Of a stretch of DNA of 64,000 nucleotides, positions 17,687 through 26,820 are shown in pieces. Numbering within the stretch: the stretch's first letter is position 1; each line of letters opens with the position of its first letter. The notes under the pieces were generated by a model that was given only the letters and a program-made list of their open reading frames with translations, had not been told where the DNA came from and ran no database searches. The position numbers and the translations under genes were made by a program. Source of the stretch: Phyllobacterium sophorae (lineage in GTDB: Bacteria; Pseudomonadota; Alphaproteobacteria; Rhizobiales; Rhizobiaceae); NCBI RefSeq assembly GCF_003010965.1, contig NZ_PGGM01000001.1, forward strand, positions 682,001 to 746,000. Direction: 5' to 3'.

Positions 17687-18934
17687 TTATATTGCGCGTT
17701 TTAAGGGCGCTTCCTTGGTGTCGCCGGGCGCAAAGATTTGCGTATCGAGATGAAGCAGGGATGTCATCATGCATCCTTGCAGGATGAGCGGGTGTTCGTC
17801 CGGATAGCAATTGATGTTGAGGTTCTTGGTAACGCCCCAGCCCGACGTGCCGGAAATCATATTGCGCAATTCATCTTCGATGAGGTCGAAGACACCCGCG
17901 CCTGGTCCGACCAGCGCTACAGGTACCGGGTCGATGAGGGAGAACAGGCTGCGTAGACCCGAGCCAATTGCCTGTCCGGCTTTGCGAAATGCTGCACGCT
18001 CCTCACCATCGGCGGATCGGGCGCGATCGGCAACTTCGTCAAAAGTTGCCGTATCGACATCCTGTGCTGGCTGGGCGTTTTCGTCCTGGCCCGATATCCT
18101 CCTGAGAATGGCATAGTCGCTCGCATAGGCTTCGATGCAGCCATGACGGCCACAACGGCACAATGCGCCATTCGGCGTATGCAGCATATGACCGAATTCG
18201 GCAGCGGACGAATTGGCGCCAACAAATTGCTGGCCCTTCAGATAGAGACCCATGCCGATACCGTGGGACAGCAGGATCGCGGCAAAATCCTCCGCATATT
18301 GAACCGGGTCAATTGAGCGCAAAGCTTCGGCGATCATGTTGCAATCGTTGGCGACAGCAACAGCGACGCCGTATCGCGCGGAAAGCTCTGCTCCAAATGA
18401 GATATTGCTGTCAGGGGTGATTGGCGACCATAGCATGGTGGCACTTGCCGCATCCGTTACACCCTGCACGCCCATCGAAATGTGCATTAGCCGTCCTGCC
18501 GTGGCCGGCCGCCCCTCCAGCAGATTGTCAAGCATCTTGCATATCGACTTGATCAGGTCGGCCGTTGTCGCTTCGAGCGTCGGGACGCGTCTGAACTCTT
18601 CGGCAATCATGTGGCCCTTGTAATCGTATAGTACCGCATGGATGAGATTCAACGCGAGTTCAACGGTCGCAATCGTGGCTATTTCAGGGTTCAGCGTGAG
18701 TGCAACCTGAGGTCGTCCACGCCGGTGTGATGTGGTATCGCCGTCGCGGCTTTCCCCGATGATTCCCTCTGCAATGAGCGCGGTTGTGATGGCGGATACG
18801 GTTGAAGGACTGAGGCCGGTCTGCGCGACAATATCGGTGCGCGATACAAGTCCGTGACGGCGCAAGGCCGCCAGGACGAGCCTGCGATTCTGGCGCCTGA
18901 CATCGTCAGGTCGCGCGATCTCATCGATCAGCAA
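17687..18934 (-). CDS. ROK-family transcriptional regulator of the xylose locus (XylR-like)
   Basis: A 415-residue repressor-type ROK protein. A winged helix-turn-helix (residues about 15-75, with RTDIVAQTGLSPSTVSAI) is joined to an actin-fold sugar-binding domain with the ROK zinc motif CRCGRHGCIEAY. A TTG at 18934 is the likely start: GGAGGA lies six bases before it, and no ATG is available nearby. It leads the xylB-xylA operon and is divergent from xylF, so the natural reading is xylose-responsive repression of both units. A palindrome at 19048-19062, overlapping the start region of xylF transcription, is the best operator candidate. It is not called xylR firmly, since regulator names differ among species. 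Confidence 0.9.
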   Translation of the reverse strand: MLIDEIARPDDVRRQNRRLVLAALRRHGLVSRTDIVAQTGLSPSTVSAITTALIAEGIIGESRDGDTTSHRRGRPQVALTLNPEIATIATVELALNLIHAVLYDYKGHMIAEEFRRVPTLEATTADLIKSICKMLDNLLEGRPATAGRLMHISMGVQGVTDAASATMLWSPITPDSNISFGAELSARYGVAVAVANDCNMIAEALRSIDPVQYAEDFAAILLSHGIGMGLYLKGQQFVGANSSAAEFGHMLHTPNGALCRCGRHGCIEAYASDYAILRRISGQDENAQPAQDVDTATFDEVADRARSADGEERAAFRKAGQAIGSGLRSLFSLIDPVPVALVGPGAGVFDLIEDELRNMISGTSGWGVTKNLNINCYPDEHPLILQGCMMTSLLHLDTQIFAPGDTKEAPLKRAI

Positions 18935-19015
18935 AATGATTCCTCCCGAAATCTTTTTTTGTGCGCCGCAAAAAATATTGTTGCGTTGCAATAGCTTACA
19001 CTACGAAAATCTAAG

Positions 19016-19044
19016 TTGACATGGAAATGGTTTTAAGTCACTAT
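19016..19044 (+). promoter_or_regulatory. Probable xylF promoter
   Basis: TTGACA (19016-19021), a 17-base spacer and CACTAT (19039-19044) form a sigma-70-like promoter with a perfect -35 and a weak -10; CTATTT two bases further is an alternative -10. It lies about 100 bases before the xylF start. Confidence 0.5.
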
Positions 19045-19047
19045 TTT

Positions 19048-19062
19048 TTTCGAGCCTCGAAA
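19048..19062. promoter_or_regulatory. Palindromic operator candidate for the ROK regulator
   Basis: TTTCGAG-C-CTCGAAA is a perfect 15-base palindrome just past the predicted -10 of xylF, where bound repressor would block transcription. A second, looser inverted repeat (TATTG/CAATA) lies near 18976-18993 toward the divergent regulator gene. Confidence 0.5.
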
Positions 19063-19142
19063 TAAAGAGGTTTCGATGGTGGCCGGAGGTGAAGGGCCAT
19101 CCATCGATCAGTCAACGTGCTGCGTGCACTGGGAGGGTTACC

Positions 19143-20186
19143 ATGAAAAAATATGCAACCGCATTGGCGGGCGCTGCTGTCCTTGCTGTCTCTTTTGCCG
19201 GACCTGTTTTGGCGAAAGACAAGATCGTTGGTGTGTCTTGGTCAAACTTCCAGGAAGAGCGTTGGAAGACCGATGAAGCGGCGATCAAGAAGGCACTCGA
19301 GGCCAATGGCGACAAGTACATTTCGGCCGATGCACAGTCTTCGGCTTCGAAGCAGTTGACCGACGTTGAAAGCTTGATATCGCAGGGTGCCAACGCCTTG
19401 ATCATCCTGGCTCAGGATTCGAGCGCGATCGGACCGGCTGTGGAAAAGGCCGTTGCCGAAGGCATCCCGGTCGTAGGCTATGACCGCCTGATTGAGAACA
19501 AGGATGCGTTCTATATAACCTTCGATAACAAGGAAGTAGGCCGGATGCAGGCACGCGGCGTTTTCGCCGTGAAGCCGGAAGGTAACTACGTATTCATCAA
19601 GGGTAGCTCATCCGATCCGAACGCAGATTTCCTCTTCTCCGGTGCTCAGGAAGTACTGAAAGAGGCAATCGACTCCGGCAAGATCAAGAACGTAGGTGAG
19701 GCCTATACGGACGGCTGGCTGCCTGCCAATGCGCAGAAGAACATGGAGCAGTTCCTGACGGCCAATGACAACAAGGTCGACGCTGTTGTCGCGGCTAATG
19801 ACGGTACGGCGGGTGGCGCGATTGCTGCCCTGCAGGCCCAGGGGCTTGCCGGTACCGTTCCAGTTTCAGGTCAGGACGCTGATTTCGCAGCGCTCAACCG
19901 CGTAGCGCTCGGTACGCAGACCGTGACGATCTGGAAGGACTCACGCGAGCTTGGCAAGCAGGCTGCAGGCATCGCCTCGGCCCTCGCGGATGGCAAGAAG
20001 ATGGAAGAAATTGCGAACGTCCAGAAGTTTGCCGGCGGTGTGAACAAGGTTGAAGTCAATGCTGTCTTCCTGACACCTGTTCCGGTTACCAAGGACAATC
20101 TCGATGTCGTCATCGATGCTGGTTGGGTGCAGAAAGACGTTGCTTGTCAGGGCGTCAAGGCGGGTTCTGTACCGGCCTGCAAATAA
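19143..20186 (+). CDS. xylF: D-xylose ABC transporter, periplasmic substrate-binding protein
   Basis: A 347-residue periplasmic sugar-binding protein. A classic signal peptide covers residues 1-24 with cleavage after VLA. The mature part begins [20 protein letters not shown] and has the two-lobed periplasmic-binding fold typical of XylF, including [20 protein letters not shown] and [19 protein letters not shown]. It captures D-xylose and delivers it to the XylH permease. The ATG at 19143 has GGGAGGG eight bases upstream; the longer frame from 19089 is upstream leader. It is the first gene of the transporter operon, and a stem-loop after its stop may keep its expression above that of the downstream genes. 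Confidence 0.96.
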   Translation: MKKYATALAGAAVLAVSFAGPVLAKDKIVGVSWSNFQEERWKTDEAAIKKALEANGDKYISADAQSSASKQLTDVESLISQGANALIILAQDSSAIGPAVEKAVAEGIPVVGYDRLIENKDAFYITFDNKEVGRMQARGVFAVKPEGNYVFIKGSSSDPNADFLFSGAQEVLKEAIDSGKIKNVGEAYTDGWLPANAQKNMEQFLTANDNKVDAVVAANDGTAGGAIAALQAQGLAGTVPVSGQDADFAALNRVALGTQTVTIWKDSRELGKQAAGIASALADGKKMEEIANVQKFAGGVNKVEVNAVFLTPVPVTKDNLDVVIDAGWVQKDVACQGVKAGSVPACK

Positions 20187-20210
20187 TATCGCTGTTATCT
20201 ATTGAGATCG

Positions 20211-20241
20211 AACGCCGCTGTTCCAATGGATCAGCGGCGTT
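20211..20241 (+). promoter_or_regulatory. Intercistronic stem-loop between xylF and xylH
   Basis: AACGCCGCTG (20211-20220) pairs perfectly with CAGCGGCGTT (20232-20241) across an 11-base loop. It sits 25 bases after the xylF stop and 32 before xylH. In ABC sugar operons such hairpins protect the binding-protein message from 3' decay or cause partial termination. Confidence 0.7.
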
Positions 20242-20272
20242 TCAAAAAGAAAATTGAAACCGGGAGAATAAC

Positions 20273-21580
20273 ATGAGTGATCCGGCCATCAGTCTTGACC
20301 GGGCCCGCGCTTCCGAACTCGGCATCGTTGCCAGGTTCTTCAAGGCGACGGAGCTCGATACACGCCTTCTCGGCATGATCGGAGCGCTGGTCATCATATG
20401 GCTTGCCTTCCAGTTTCTATCCGGCGGCCAATTTCTGACACCGCGCAATCTGTGGAACCTATCTGTCCAGACATCATCGGTTGCTGTGATGGCGACGGGC
20501 ATGGTTTTGATCATCGTCACCCGCAATATTGATCTTTCGGTCGGCTCCGTTCTTGGATTTGTCGGCATGATCATGGGCGTTACCCAAGCCGAGTTTTTAC
20601 CGAAGCTGATTGGTTTCGAACATCCCGCCACATGGATCATCGCCCTTGGCATCGGCATTGTGACTGGCGCTTTGATTGGCGGCTTTCAGGGATTTATCAT
20701 TGCATTTCTCGGTGTTCCGGCATTTATCGTCACGCTTGGCGGACTTCTTGTCTGGCGCGGTGCTGCCTGGTGGGTCACCTCCGGCCGCACAGTTGCGCCA
20801 ATGGACTCGACCTTCCGTTTGATAGGCGGTGGTCCTGAGGGTTCGATTGGGGCGACCTGGAGCTGGGTCGTTGGTATCGTTGCTTGCCTTGCGGTTGTCG
20901 GGATGATCATCAACAGCCGCCGTCAGCGCAAGCGCTTTAATTTTCCCCGAAGGCCCGTTTGGGCAGAGATATTCATGGCGGCCATCAGCTGCCTCCTCGT
21001 TCTTGGCGCAGTCGCCCTTGCCAATGCCTATTACTGGCCGATCGGTATCGTTCGCAAATATGCGGAGGCTAACAATATCATTATTCCCGATGGCGGCCTG
21101 TTCATCTCCCATGGCATCGCCGTTCCGGTACTGATTGCTGTCGCGACGGGCATTATCATGACCTTCGTCACCACACGGACCCGCTTTGGCCGCTATGTTT
21201 TTGCCATGGGCGGAAACCCCGAGGCTGCGGACCTTGCCGGTATCAATACGCGCTGGGTGACGATGAAGATCTTCATCATCATGGGCATCCTCTGCGCCAT
21301 TGCCGGTGCGATCTCTACTGCGCGCCTGAATGCAGCGACCAATGCACAAGGCACGCTCGATGAACTCCTCACTATCGCCGCTGCCGTTATCGGCGGCACG
21401 TCGCTGGCTGGCGGCGTCGGAACGATAGCGGGTGCCATGATCGGCGCGTTGCTGATGCAATCACTGAGCTCCGGCATGGTCCTGTTGGGGCTGGATACGC
21501 CGTTGCAGAACATCGTTGTCGGGCTCGTCCTTGTTGTTGCCGTCTGGCTCGACACGATCTATCGCCGCCGTACCGCTTGA
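20273..21580 (+). CDS. xylH: D-xylose ABC transporter, permease
   Basis: A 435-residue inner-membrane permease of the ribose/xylose (BPD_transp_2) family. After a short cytoplasmic N-terminus there are roughly ten to eleven hydrophobic helices; [18 protein letters not shown], the [20 protein letters not shown] segment and the C-terminal [19 protein letters not shown] coupling region are family hallmarks. The central loop of about residues 215-245 ([16 protein letters not shown]) is basic and cytoplasmic. The ATG at 20273 follows CGGGAGAA. With XylF and XylG it forms the importer, and it is followed by xylG after 13 bases. Confidence 0.95.
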   Translation: MSDPAISLDRARASELGIVARFFKATELDTRLLGMIGALVIIWLAFQFLSGGQFLTPRNLWNLSVQTSSVAVMATGMVLIIVTRNIDLSVGSVLGFVGMIMGVTQAEFLPKLIGFEHPATWIIALGIGIVTGALIGGFQGFIIAFLGVPAFIVTLGGLLVWRGAAWWVTSGRTVAPMDSTFRLIGGGPEGSIGATWSWVVGIVACLAVVGMIINSRRQRKRFNFPRRPVWAEIFMAAISCLLVLGAVALANAYYWPIGIVRKYAEANNIIIPDGGLFISHGIAVPVLIAVATGIIMTFVTTRTRFGRYVFAMGGNPEAADLAGINTRWVTMKIFIIMGILCAIAGAISTARLNAATNAQGTLDELLTIAAAVIGGTSLAGGVGTIAGAMIGALLMQSLSSGMVLLGLDTPLQNIVVGLVLVVAVWLDTIYRRRTA

Positions 21581-21593
21581 GGGAGGACTAATT

Positions 21594-22373
21594 ATGACCA
21601 ACACACAAGCACCTCTCATCGACATGGAAAATATCTCCATTGCGTTTGGGGGTATCCGGGCGGTCGATGGAGCATCGATCAATCTCTTTCCTGGTGAAGT
21701 GGTGGCCCTTCTTGGCCACAACGGTGCCGGCAAGTCGACGCTGATCAAGATACTCTCGGGCGCCTACAAGCGTGACAGCGGCACGATCAAAGTCAACGGT
21801 GAGGAGGCGGCGATCAGCAATCCACGCGATGCCAAAGCCTATGGCATCGAGACGATCTACCAGACGTTGGCGCTGGCCGACAATGTCGATACGGCTGCCA
21901 ATCTCTATCTCGGCCGCGAATTGATGACGCCTTGGGGCACACTCGACGATGTGGCGATGGAGCATAGTGCGCGCGAAGTCATGGGTCGACTGAATCCACG
22001 ATTCCAACGCTTCAAGGACCCGGTCAAGGCGCTCTCCGGCGGTCAGCGCCAGTCCGTGGCCATCGCCCGGGCGATCCTCTTCAACGCACGCATTCTGATC
22101 ATGGACGAGCCCACGGCCGCACTTGGGCCACAGGAAACGGCGCAGGTTGGCGAGCTGATCAAGCAGCTTAAGAGCGAAGGTATCGGTATCTTCCTGATCA
22201 GCCACGACATTCATGACGTCTTCCATCTCGCTGATCGCGTGGCGGTAATGAAGAACGGCCAGGTTGTCGGCACCGCCAAGGTAGGCGATGTCAATGAGGA
22301 TGAAGTGCTCGGTATGATCATTCTCGGAAAATGCCCGCCCGGGGCGATACCGGGACCCGGTGCAGTGAACTGA
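21594..22373 (+). CDS. xylG: Sugar ABC transporter ATP-binding protein, single-domain XylG
   Basis: A 259-residue ABC ATPase. Walker A is GHNGAGKST, the signature is [15 protein letters not shown], Walker B is [12 protein letters not shown] and the switch histidine is in ISHDIHDV. Only one ABC cassette is present, about half the length of the two-cassette enterobacterial XylG (about 510 residues); this matches the FrcA-like single-domain form common in rhizobia, which would work as a homodimer. The ATG at 21594 follows GGGAGGA, and 13 bases separate it from xylH. A strong terminator follows. The C-terminus ends in a short Pro/Gly tail ([12 protein letters not shown]). Confidence 0.93.
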   Translation: MTNTQAPLIDMENISIAFGGIRAVDGASINLFPGEVVALLGHNGAGKSTLIKILSGAYKRDSGTIKVNGEEAAISNPRDAKAYGIETIYQTLALADNVDTAANLYLGRELMTPWGTLDDVAMEHSAREVMGRLNPRFQRFKDPVKALSGGQRQSVAIARAILFNARILIMDEPTAALGPQETAQVGELIKQLKSEGIGIFLISHDIHDVFHLADRVAVMKNGQVVGTAKVGDVNEDEVLGMIILGKCPPGAIPGPGAVN

Positions 22374-22380
22374 TTGCAAG

Positions 22381-22409
22381 AAAAAAGGCCGCTTCGAGCG
22401 GCCTTTTTT
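22381..22409. terminator. Bidirectional Rho-independent terminator, xylG and nfuA
   Basis: AAAAAA-GGCCGCT, a TCG loop and AGCGGCC-TTTTTT form a textbook terminator that works on both strands. It lies between the convergent xylG and nfuA stops and ends both transcripts. Confidence 0.95.
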
Positions 22410-22428
22410 CTAAATCAAAGCAGAAAAA

Positions 22429-23007
22429 TCAGATCGATTCGACCTGCTGAACCTCCGGAACGAAATGTTTAAGAAGATTCTGAATCCCGTGTTTGAGCGT
22501 AGCTGTCGAGGACGGGCAACCCGAGCACGCACCCTTCATATGCAGGAACACGGTGCCGTTCTCGTAGCCTCGGAAGGTGATATCGCCGCCATCTTGAGCC
22601 ACAGCTGGACGCACACGGGTCTCAAGCAATTCCTTGATCGTGTCAACAATTTCCGTGTCGGCGCTATCGAAAAACTCGCCATCGGTCTCGCGCTGTGCTG
22701 TGTCGGCAATCTGGGTTGCATTTGCCATGACCGGCGCGCCAGACATGAAATGTTCCATGATAGCACCGAGGATTGCCGGTTTCAGATGCTGCCATTCCGG
22801 GCCTTCGGTCTTGGTGACTGTGACGAAATCATATCCGAAGAAAACGCCGGTAATACCGGGAATGGCAAATATTTTGCCAGCAAGAGGCGAAGCTTCGGTA
22901 GCGCCTGCCGCATCGCGGAAATCGGCTGTGCCTTCCTCAAGAACCACCTTTCCAGGCAGGAACTTCAAGGTCGCCGGATTCGGCGTTGCTTCGGTCTGGA
23001 TGAACAT
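22429..23007 (-). CDS. NifU-family Fe-S cluster carrier (NfuA-like)
   Basis: A 192-residue protein with an N-terminal Nfu_N domain (MFIQTEATPNPATLKFLPG) and a C-terminal NifU-like domain holding the cluster-binding CxxC in GACSGCPSS. It receives a [4Fe-4S] cluster and passes it to client enzymes in the cytoplasm. It is the standard alphaproteobacterial two-domain architecture, distinct from E. coli NfuA, whose N-terminal domain is a degenerate A-type scaffold. It is read leftward, 99 bases after the universal stress protein gene, and ends at the bidirectional terminator shared with xylG. Confidence 0.94.
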   Translation of the reverse strand: MFIQTEATPNPATLKFLPGKVVLEEGTADFRDAAGATEASPLAGKIFAIPGITGVFFGYDFVTVTKTEGPEWQHLKPAILGAIMEHFMSGAPVMANATQIADTAQRETDGEFFDSADTEIVDTIKELLETRVRPAVAQDGGDITFRGYENGTVFLHMKGACSGCPSSTATLKHGIQNLLKHFVPEVQQVESI

Positions 23008-23106
23008 GGTGGATCTCGCGTGTCTAGTTTAGAACCGTTCAAAGGGGATATAGGCCTTTAAACCCAACTCTTCAAGTCAAGATTGTAGCACGATTTTGGT
23101 GCGCGA

Positions 23107-23595
23107 TCACGTAATCGCGTCGATGTCTTCATCGGAAAGATTGTAGGGCACCACCGTAACGGGGATGGAGAAGGATTCGCGTCCTGCCAATGACTGGACA
23201 AGGGGCCCCGGACCTTCCTTGCCGGAACCGGCGGCCAGTACGAGAATGGCAATATCCTGGTCTTCTTCGATGAGCTTTCGAATCTCTTCGGCTGTGATGC
23301 CTTCGCGCACGGCAAGTTCTGACTCGATCCCGATCGTTTCACGGACACTGGCGGCAAACTTGCTGAGCGTCGAATTGGCTCGCTCCTCAGCTTCGGCGCG
23401 CATGATCTGCTCGACACCAAGAAATGCTTGAAAATCGGCCGAATCTATAACGAAAAGAAGTAAAAGCACGCCTCCCGTGGTCTTGGCGCGGCGTGCGGCA
23501 TAGGCGACCGCACGTTCGCATTCCGGCGTCTCGTCGATGACGGCAAGAAATTTGCGGCGGTGGCCGGCTTCGCGGCTCAGACGTTTTGATACCAT
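23107..23595 (-). CDS. Universal stress protein
   Basis: A 162-residue single Usp domain. The N-terminus RKFLAVIDETPECERAVAYAA is the first strand and helix of the alpha/beta fold, and the C-terminal ATP-loop region reads LAAGSGKEGPGPLVQSL, close to the G-2x-G-9x-G pattern, so nucleotide binding is plausible. Proteins of this type accumulate in stress or growth arrest; the specific role is unknown. It lies between trpS (56 bases upstream on this strand) and nfuA, the arrangement usual in the order. The ATG at 23595 is the only good start. Confidence 0.93.
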   Translation of the reverse strand: MVSKRLSREAGHRRKFLAVIDETPECERAVAYAARRAKTTGGVLLLLFVIDSADFQAFLGVEQIMRAEAEERANSTLSKFAASVRETIGIESELAVREGITAEEIRKLIEEDQDIAILVLAAGSGKEGPGPLVQSLAGRESFSIPVTVVPYNLSDEDIDAIT

Positions 23596-23651
23596 GTGCT
23601 CAACCTGCCCTATGCACTGAGCGTTCGCAAGACCTGCCCGACTGCTTCGGC

Positions 23652-24731
23652 CTAGTCTTGCAGAAAGCCGATAATATCACGGACGTTGCGCAGCGTCTTC
23701 TCGGCTAGCACGCTTGCGCGTTCGCCGCCGTCTTTCAAAATTGCATCGACATAGCCTGGATCCGCGGAAATGCGCCGCATCTCCGCAGCGATCGGTGCCA
23801 GTTTCTCGACAGCAAGGTCAGCAAGAGCAGGCTTGAAAACGGAGAATTGCTGTCCGCCAAAATCCCGGATCACGCTTTCCTTGTCGCTGTCGACGAGAGC
23901 AGCATAAATACCAACGAGATTATCGGCCTCCGGACGCTCCTTCAGACCATCGATCTCCGACGGCAGTGGCTCGGAATCTGTCTTGGCCTTGCGGATCTTC
24001 TTCGAAATCGTATCCGAGTCGTCAATCAAATTGATGCGTGAAAGATCGGAAGGGTCGGACTTCGACATTTTCTTGGTGCCATCACGCAAACTCATGACAC
24101 GAGCTGCAGGCCCGCCAATCACCGGCTCCGTCAGTGGGAAAAAGCTTGCGATCGTTTCGTCGCCCGACTGCGTCTCGACACCGAGGCCAAGTTCGGCGAT
24201 CCGGCCGGAAAAGTCCGTATTGAATTTCTGTGCGATATCGCGCGTCAATTCCAGATGCTGCTTCTGGTCCTCACCGACGGGCACGTGAGTGGCACGGTAG
24301 GCGAGAATATCGGCAGCCATCAAGTTGGGGTAGGTGAAGAGGCCAACGGAAGCGTTTTCACGATCCTTGCCTGCCTTGTCCTTGAACTGGGTCATACGGT
24401 TCAACCATCCCATACGGGCAATGCAGTTGAACACCCAGGCGAGCTCGGCATGTTGGCGCACGCGGCTCTGGTTGAAGACAATGTGCTTCGTTGCATCGAT
24501 ACCTGAGGCGAGGAAGGCGGCGGTGACTTCCCGCGTGTTGCGCATGAGTTCCGCGGGACCACCCCAGACGGAAAGGGCTTGAGTAATCGCATGCTGGTCG
24601 ACAACGCAGTAGATGCAATTATTGCTCTCCTGTAGCGCAACCCAACGGCGAATGGCTCCCAGATAGTTACCGAGATGCAAATTGCCGGTTGGCTGGACAC
24701 CGGAAAAGACGAGCGGCTCAAAAGTGCTCAT
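23652..24731 (-). CDS. trpS: Tryptophanyl-tRNA synthetase
   Basis: A 359-residue class I aminoacyl-tRNA synthetase charging tRNA-Trp. The HIGH-type motif appears in [19 protein letters not shown] and the KMSKS motif in [11 protein letters not shown]. Length fits the dimeric bacterial enzyme. The start codon at 24731 is an ATG in the conserved context [16 protein letters not shown]. On this strand it follows murJ and the VOC gene and precedes the universal stress gene. No T-box or leader peptide is visible in the 107-base gap before it. Confidence 0.98.
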   Translation of the reverse strand: MSTFEPLVFSGVQPTGNLHLGNYLGAIRRWVALQESNNCIYCVVDQHAITQALSVWGGPAELMRNTREVTAAFLASGIDATKHIVFNQSRVRQHAELAWVFNCIARMGWLNRMTQFKDKAGKDRENASVGLFTYPNLMAADILAYRATHVPVGEDQKQHLELTRDIAQKFNTDFSGRIAELGLGVETQSGDETIASFFPLTEPVIGGPAARVMSLRDGTKKMSKSDPSDLSRINLIDDSDTISKKIRKAKTDSEPLPSEIDGLKERPEADNLVGIYAALVDSDKESVIRDFGGQQFSVFKPALADLAVEKLAPIAAEMRRISADPGYVDAILKDGGERASVLAEKTLRNVRDIIGFLQD

Positions 24732-24838
24732 GAATGGTCCTTGATCGTTCGGGGATCGGGCTTGCAGGCGCCGATAGCAATGAAGTCGCGGTTTTGGCAG
24801 AGCGGGCCGTCGTATTCAAGCCCTATCGACGACAAGTC

Positions 24839-25225
24839 CTATCTGAGTTCCAGCAAGTCCCATTTATTGCCATAGAGGTCTTCGAAGACCACAACGCTCC
24901 CATAGGGCTCGTAGCGGGGCACTTCAAGGAAGCGTACCCCCGCCTTAACCATGGCTGCGTAGTCCGTTTCAAAATTGTCTGTATAAAGGAACAAGGTGAC
25001 ACGCCCGCCGGTCTGATTGCCGATACTCGCTTCTTGTGTCTCCCCGTCGGCCTTGGCCAGAAGCAGCTGCGCGCCATTTTTTTCTGGTGCAACGACGACC
25101 CAACGTTTGTTATCGGAAATTGGCGCGTCACTGACCAGGGTGAAGCCAAGGATATTCGTGTACCAGGCAATCGCCTCGTCATAGTCGCGAACGACCAGAG
25201 TTGTCATGCCTATGAAGCGGCTCAC
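24839..25225 (-). CDS. VOC-family (glyoxalase/bleomycin resistance) protein
   Basis: A 128-residue single-module vicinal-oxygen-chelate protein: RFIGMTTLVVRDYDEAIAWY starts the first beta-alpha-beta-beta-beta unit, and the second ends in VVFEDLYGNKWDLLEL, with the terminal acidic ligand typical of the fold. Substrate is unknown; many relatives are uncharacterised. I chose a GTG start at 25225 because it overlaps the murJ stop as GTGA (25222-25225), with GGAGG ten bases upstream; an ATG at 25207 is the alternative. Coupling to murJ is by position only, and no shared function is evident. Confidence 0.85.
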   Translation of the reverse strand: MSRFIGMTTLVVRDYDEAIAWYTNILGFTLVSDAPISDNKRWVVVAPEKNGAQLLLAKADGETQEASIGNQTGGRVTLFLYTDNFETDYAAMVKAGVRFLEVPRYEPYGSVVVFEDLYGNKWDLLELR

Positions 25226-26820
25226 GATGCCGTGTCCTCCGGCGGGATATCGGCTGTCGTTGCCCTGCGTTTCACGTTCCGCCGGATCATACCAAGGCTG
25301 GCACCGCCAGTGCCGAAAGCAAGCGCAAAGTACAGGATCATCGACAACGCAACCAGAACCATAACGGCAATGGCTTGCGTATGGAGCGGCGCATGCGGTG
25401 CAAGGGCGGGGCCCATCCAGATAATCGCGTAATAAAGCGCGAATCCCATCAAACCTGCCGCAAGGATCAGGCGCGGAATACGTGTGAGCAGGGGAATGTC
25501 CCGCCCCCAATGGCCCCGCCAGACAAGCGTTCCGAAAAGTAGAAGTGCGTTGGTCCATCCAGCAACCACTTCTGCCGTTGCGATCCCCGTCTCCGCCATT
25601 ATCGGGAAAAGTGTCAGCGCCAGCGTCACATTCACAATGACGGCGATGATTGCGAATATCATTGGCGTCCGCGTGTCCTCACGCGCAAAAAATCCTGGCA
25701 AGAAGGCTTTGATTAGTACGAAAGCCGGAAGGCCCAGACCGTAGATGGCAAGGATGTTTCCTACCGTATGTGTGGATGCGGTTGAGAAGTTGCCGCGTTC
25801 ATATAGCATGCGAACGATCGGTTCAGACATCACAAGCAGTGCCGCAGCGGCCGGAAGCGTGAGGAACAGTGTGAATTCCACTGATCGGTTCTGCAGGCTG
25901 CCGGCCTCCTTCAGATTGCCGGAGCGAAGGGCACGAGCCAATTCCGGCAGAAGAACGGTCGCGACCGCGATGCCGACGACACCGAGGGGCAGTTGATAGA
26001 TCCGGTCGGCGTAGGCGAGGGACGAGATGGCGCCCGATTTGGCCGAAGCAATATTGGTATTGATCAGGAGATTGATCTGGGTAATGCCGCCAGTGACCGC
26101 CGCCGGCAGAGCAAGCACCAGCAGGCGTTTGACATTCGCAGTCAAATGCGGACGGCGGAACCCGATGGAAATACCAGCGTTGCGTACGGCGAGCCAGACG
26201 ATGGCAAGCTGAACCACGCCTGAAACCATCACCCCCCACGACAGGGCGTAACCAACTTTTGTGCCATCATGTCCCTTCAGCCAGGCATAACCAAGCACGC
26301 CGATAAGGATGACATTCAGGAAGACGGGTGCGACTGCGGCGGCGAAATAGCGGTGCAGGGAATTCAGCATTCCGCTCATCATGGCCGCAAGTGACATGCA
26401 GGCCAGGTAGGGGAACATGATAATCGCCATCGACACGGTGTTGTCGAACTTCAAGGCGTCTTCGACAAACCCCGGCGCTATTATGAAGCGCACGATCAGC
26501 GGCATTGTGAGTTCCATCAGGATCGTCAGGCTCAAAAGCACGGTGAAGAGTACACCGAACACCTCTTCGGAAAAGCGGCGTGCACCATCCAGCCCGTTGG
26601 CTTCGATTTCCTTCGCAAACAAGGGGACGAAGGCTGCGTTGAACGCACCTTCGGCAAACAGGCGCCGGAATGTATTTGGAAAACGGAACGCTGCGTTAAA
26701 GGCGTCTGCGATGGGTCCCGTGCCCAGCGCAGCGGCCATCAGCATCTCACGCGTGAAACCGAAAACGCGACTCATCAGCGTGCCGGATGCGACAGTCGCA
26801 AATTTCTTTACCAGGCTCAT
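25222..26820 (-). CDS. murJ: Lipid II flippase MurJ
   Basis: A 532-residue polytopic protein with about 14 transmembrane segments, the MOP-superfamily flippase that moves lipid II across the inner membrane for peptidoglycan synthesis. The N-terminus SLVKKFATVASGTLMSRVFGFTRE and the segment FRRLFAEGAFNAAFVPLF are diagnostic, including the conserved charged residues of helices 1 and 2. Its ATG follows the glnD stop directly (TAG-ATG, no gap), and its stop overlaps the VOC gene. The glnD-murJ pairing is conserved in Hyphomicrobiales. Essential in most bacteria. Confidence 0.97.
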   Translation of the reverse strand: MSLVKKFATVASGTLMSRVFGFTREMLMAAALGTGPIADAFNAAFRFPNTFRRLFAEGAFNAAFVPLFAKEIEANGLDGARRFSEEVFGVLFTVLLSLTILMELTMPLIVRFIIAPGFVEDALKFDNTVSMAIIMFPYLACMSLAAMMSGMLNSLHRYFAAAVAPVFLNVILIGVLGYAWLKGHDGTKVGYALSWGVMVSGVVQLAIVWLAVRNAGISIGFRRPHLTANVKRLLVLALPAAVTGGITQINLLINTNIASAKSGAISSLAYADRIYQLPLGVVGIAVATVLLPELARALRSGNLKEAGSLQNRSVEFTLFLTLPAAAALLVMSEPIVRMLYERGNFSTASTHTVGNILAIYGLGLPAFVLIKAFLPGFFAREDTRTPMIFAIIAVIVNVTLALTLFPIMAETGIATAEVVAGWTNALLLFGTLVWRGHWGRDIPLLTRIPRLILAAGLMGFALYYAIIWMGPALAPHAPLHTQAIAVMVLVALSMILYFALAFGTGGASLGMIRRNVKRRATTADIPPEDTAS

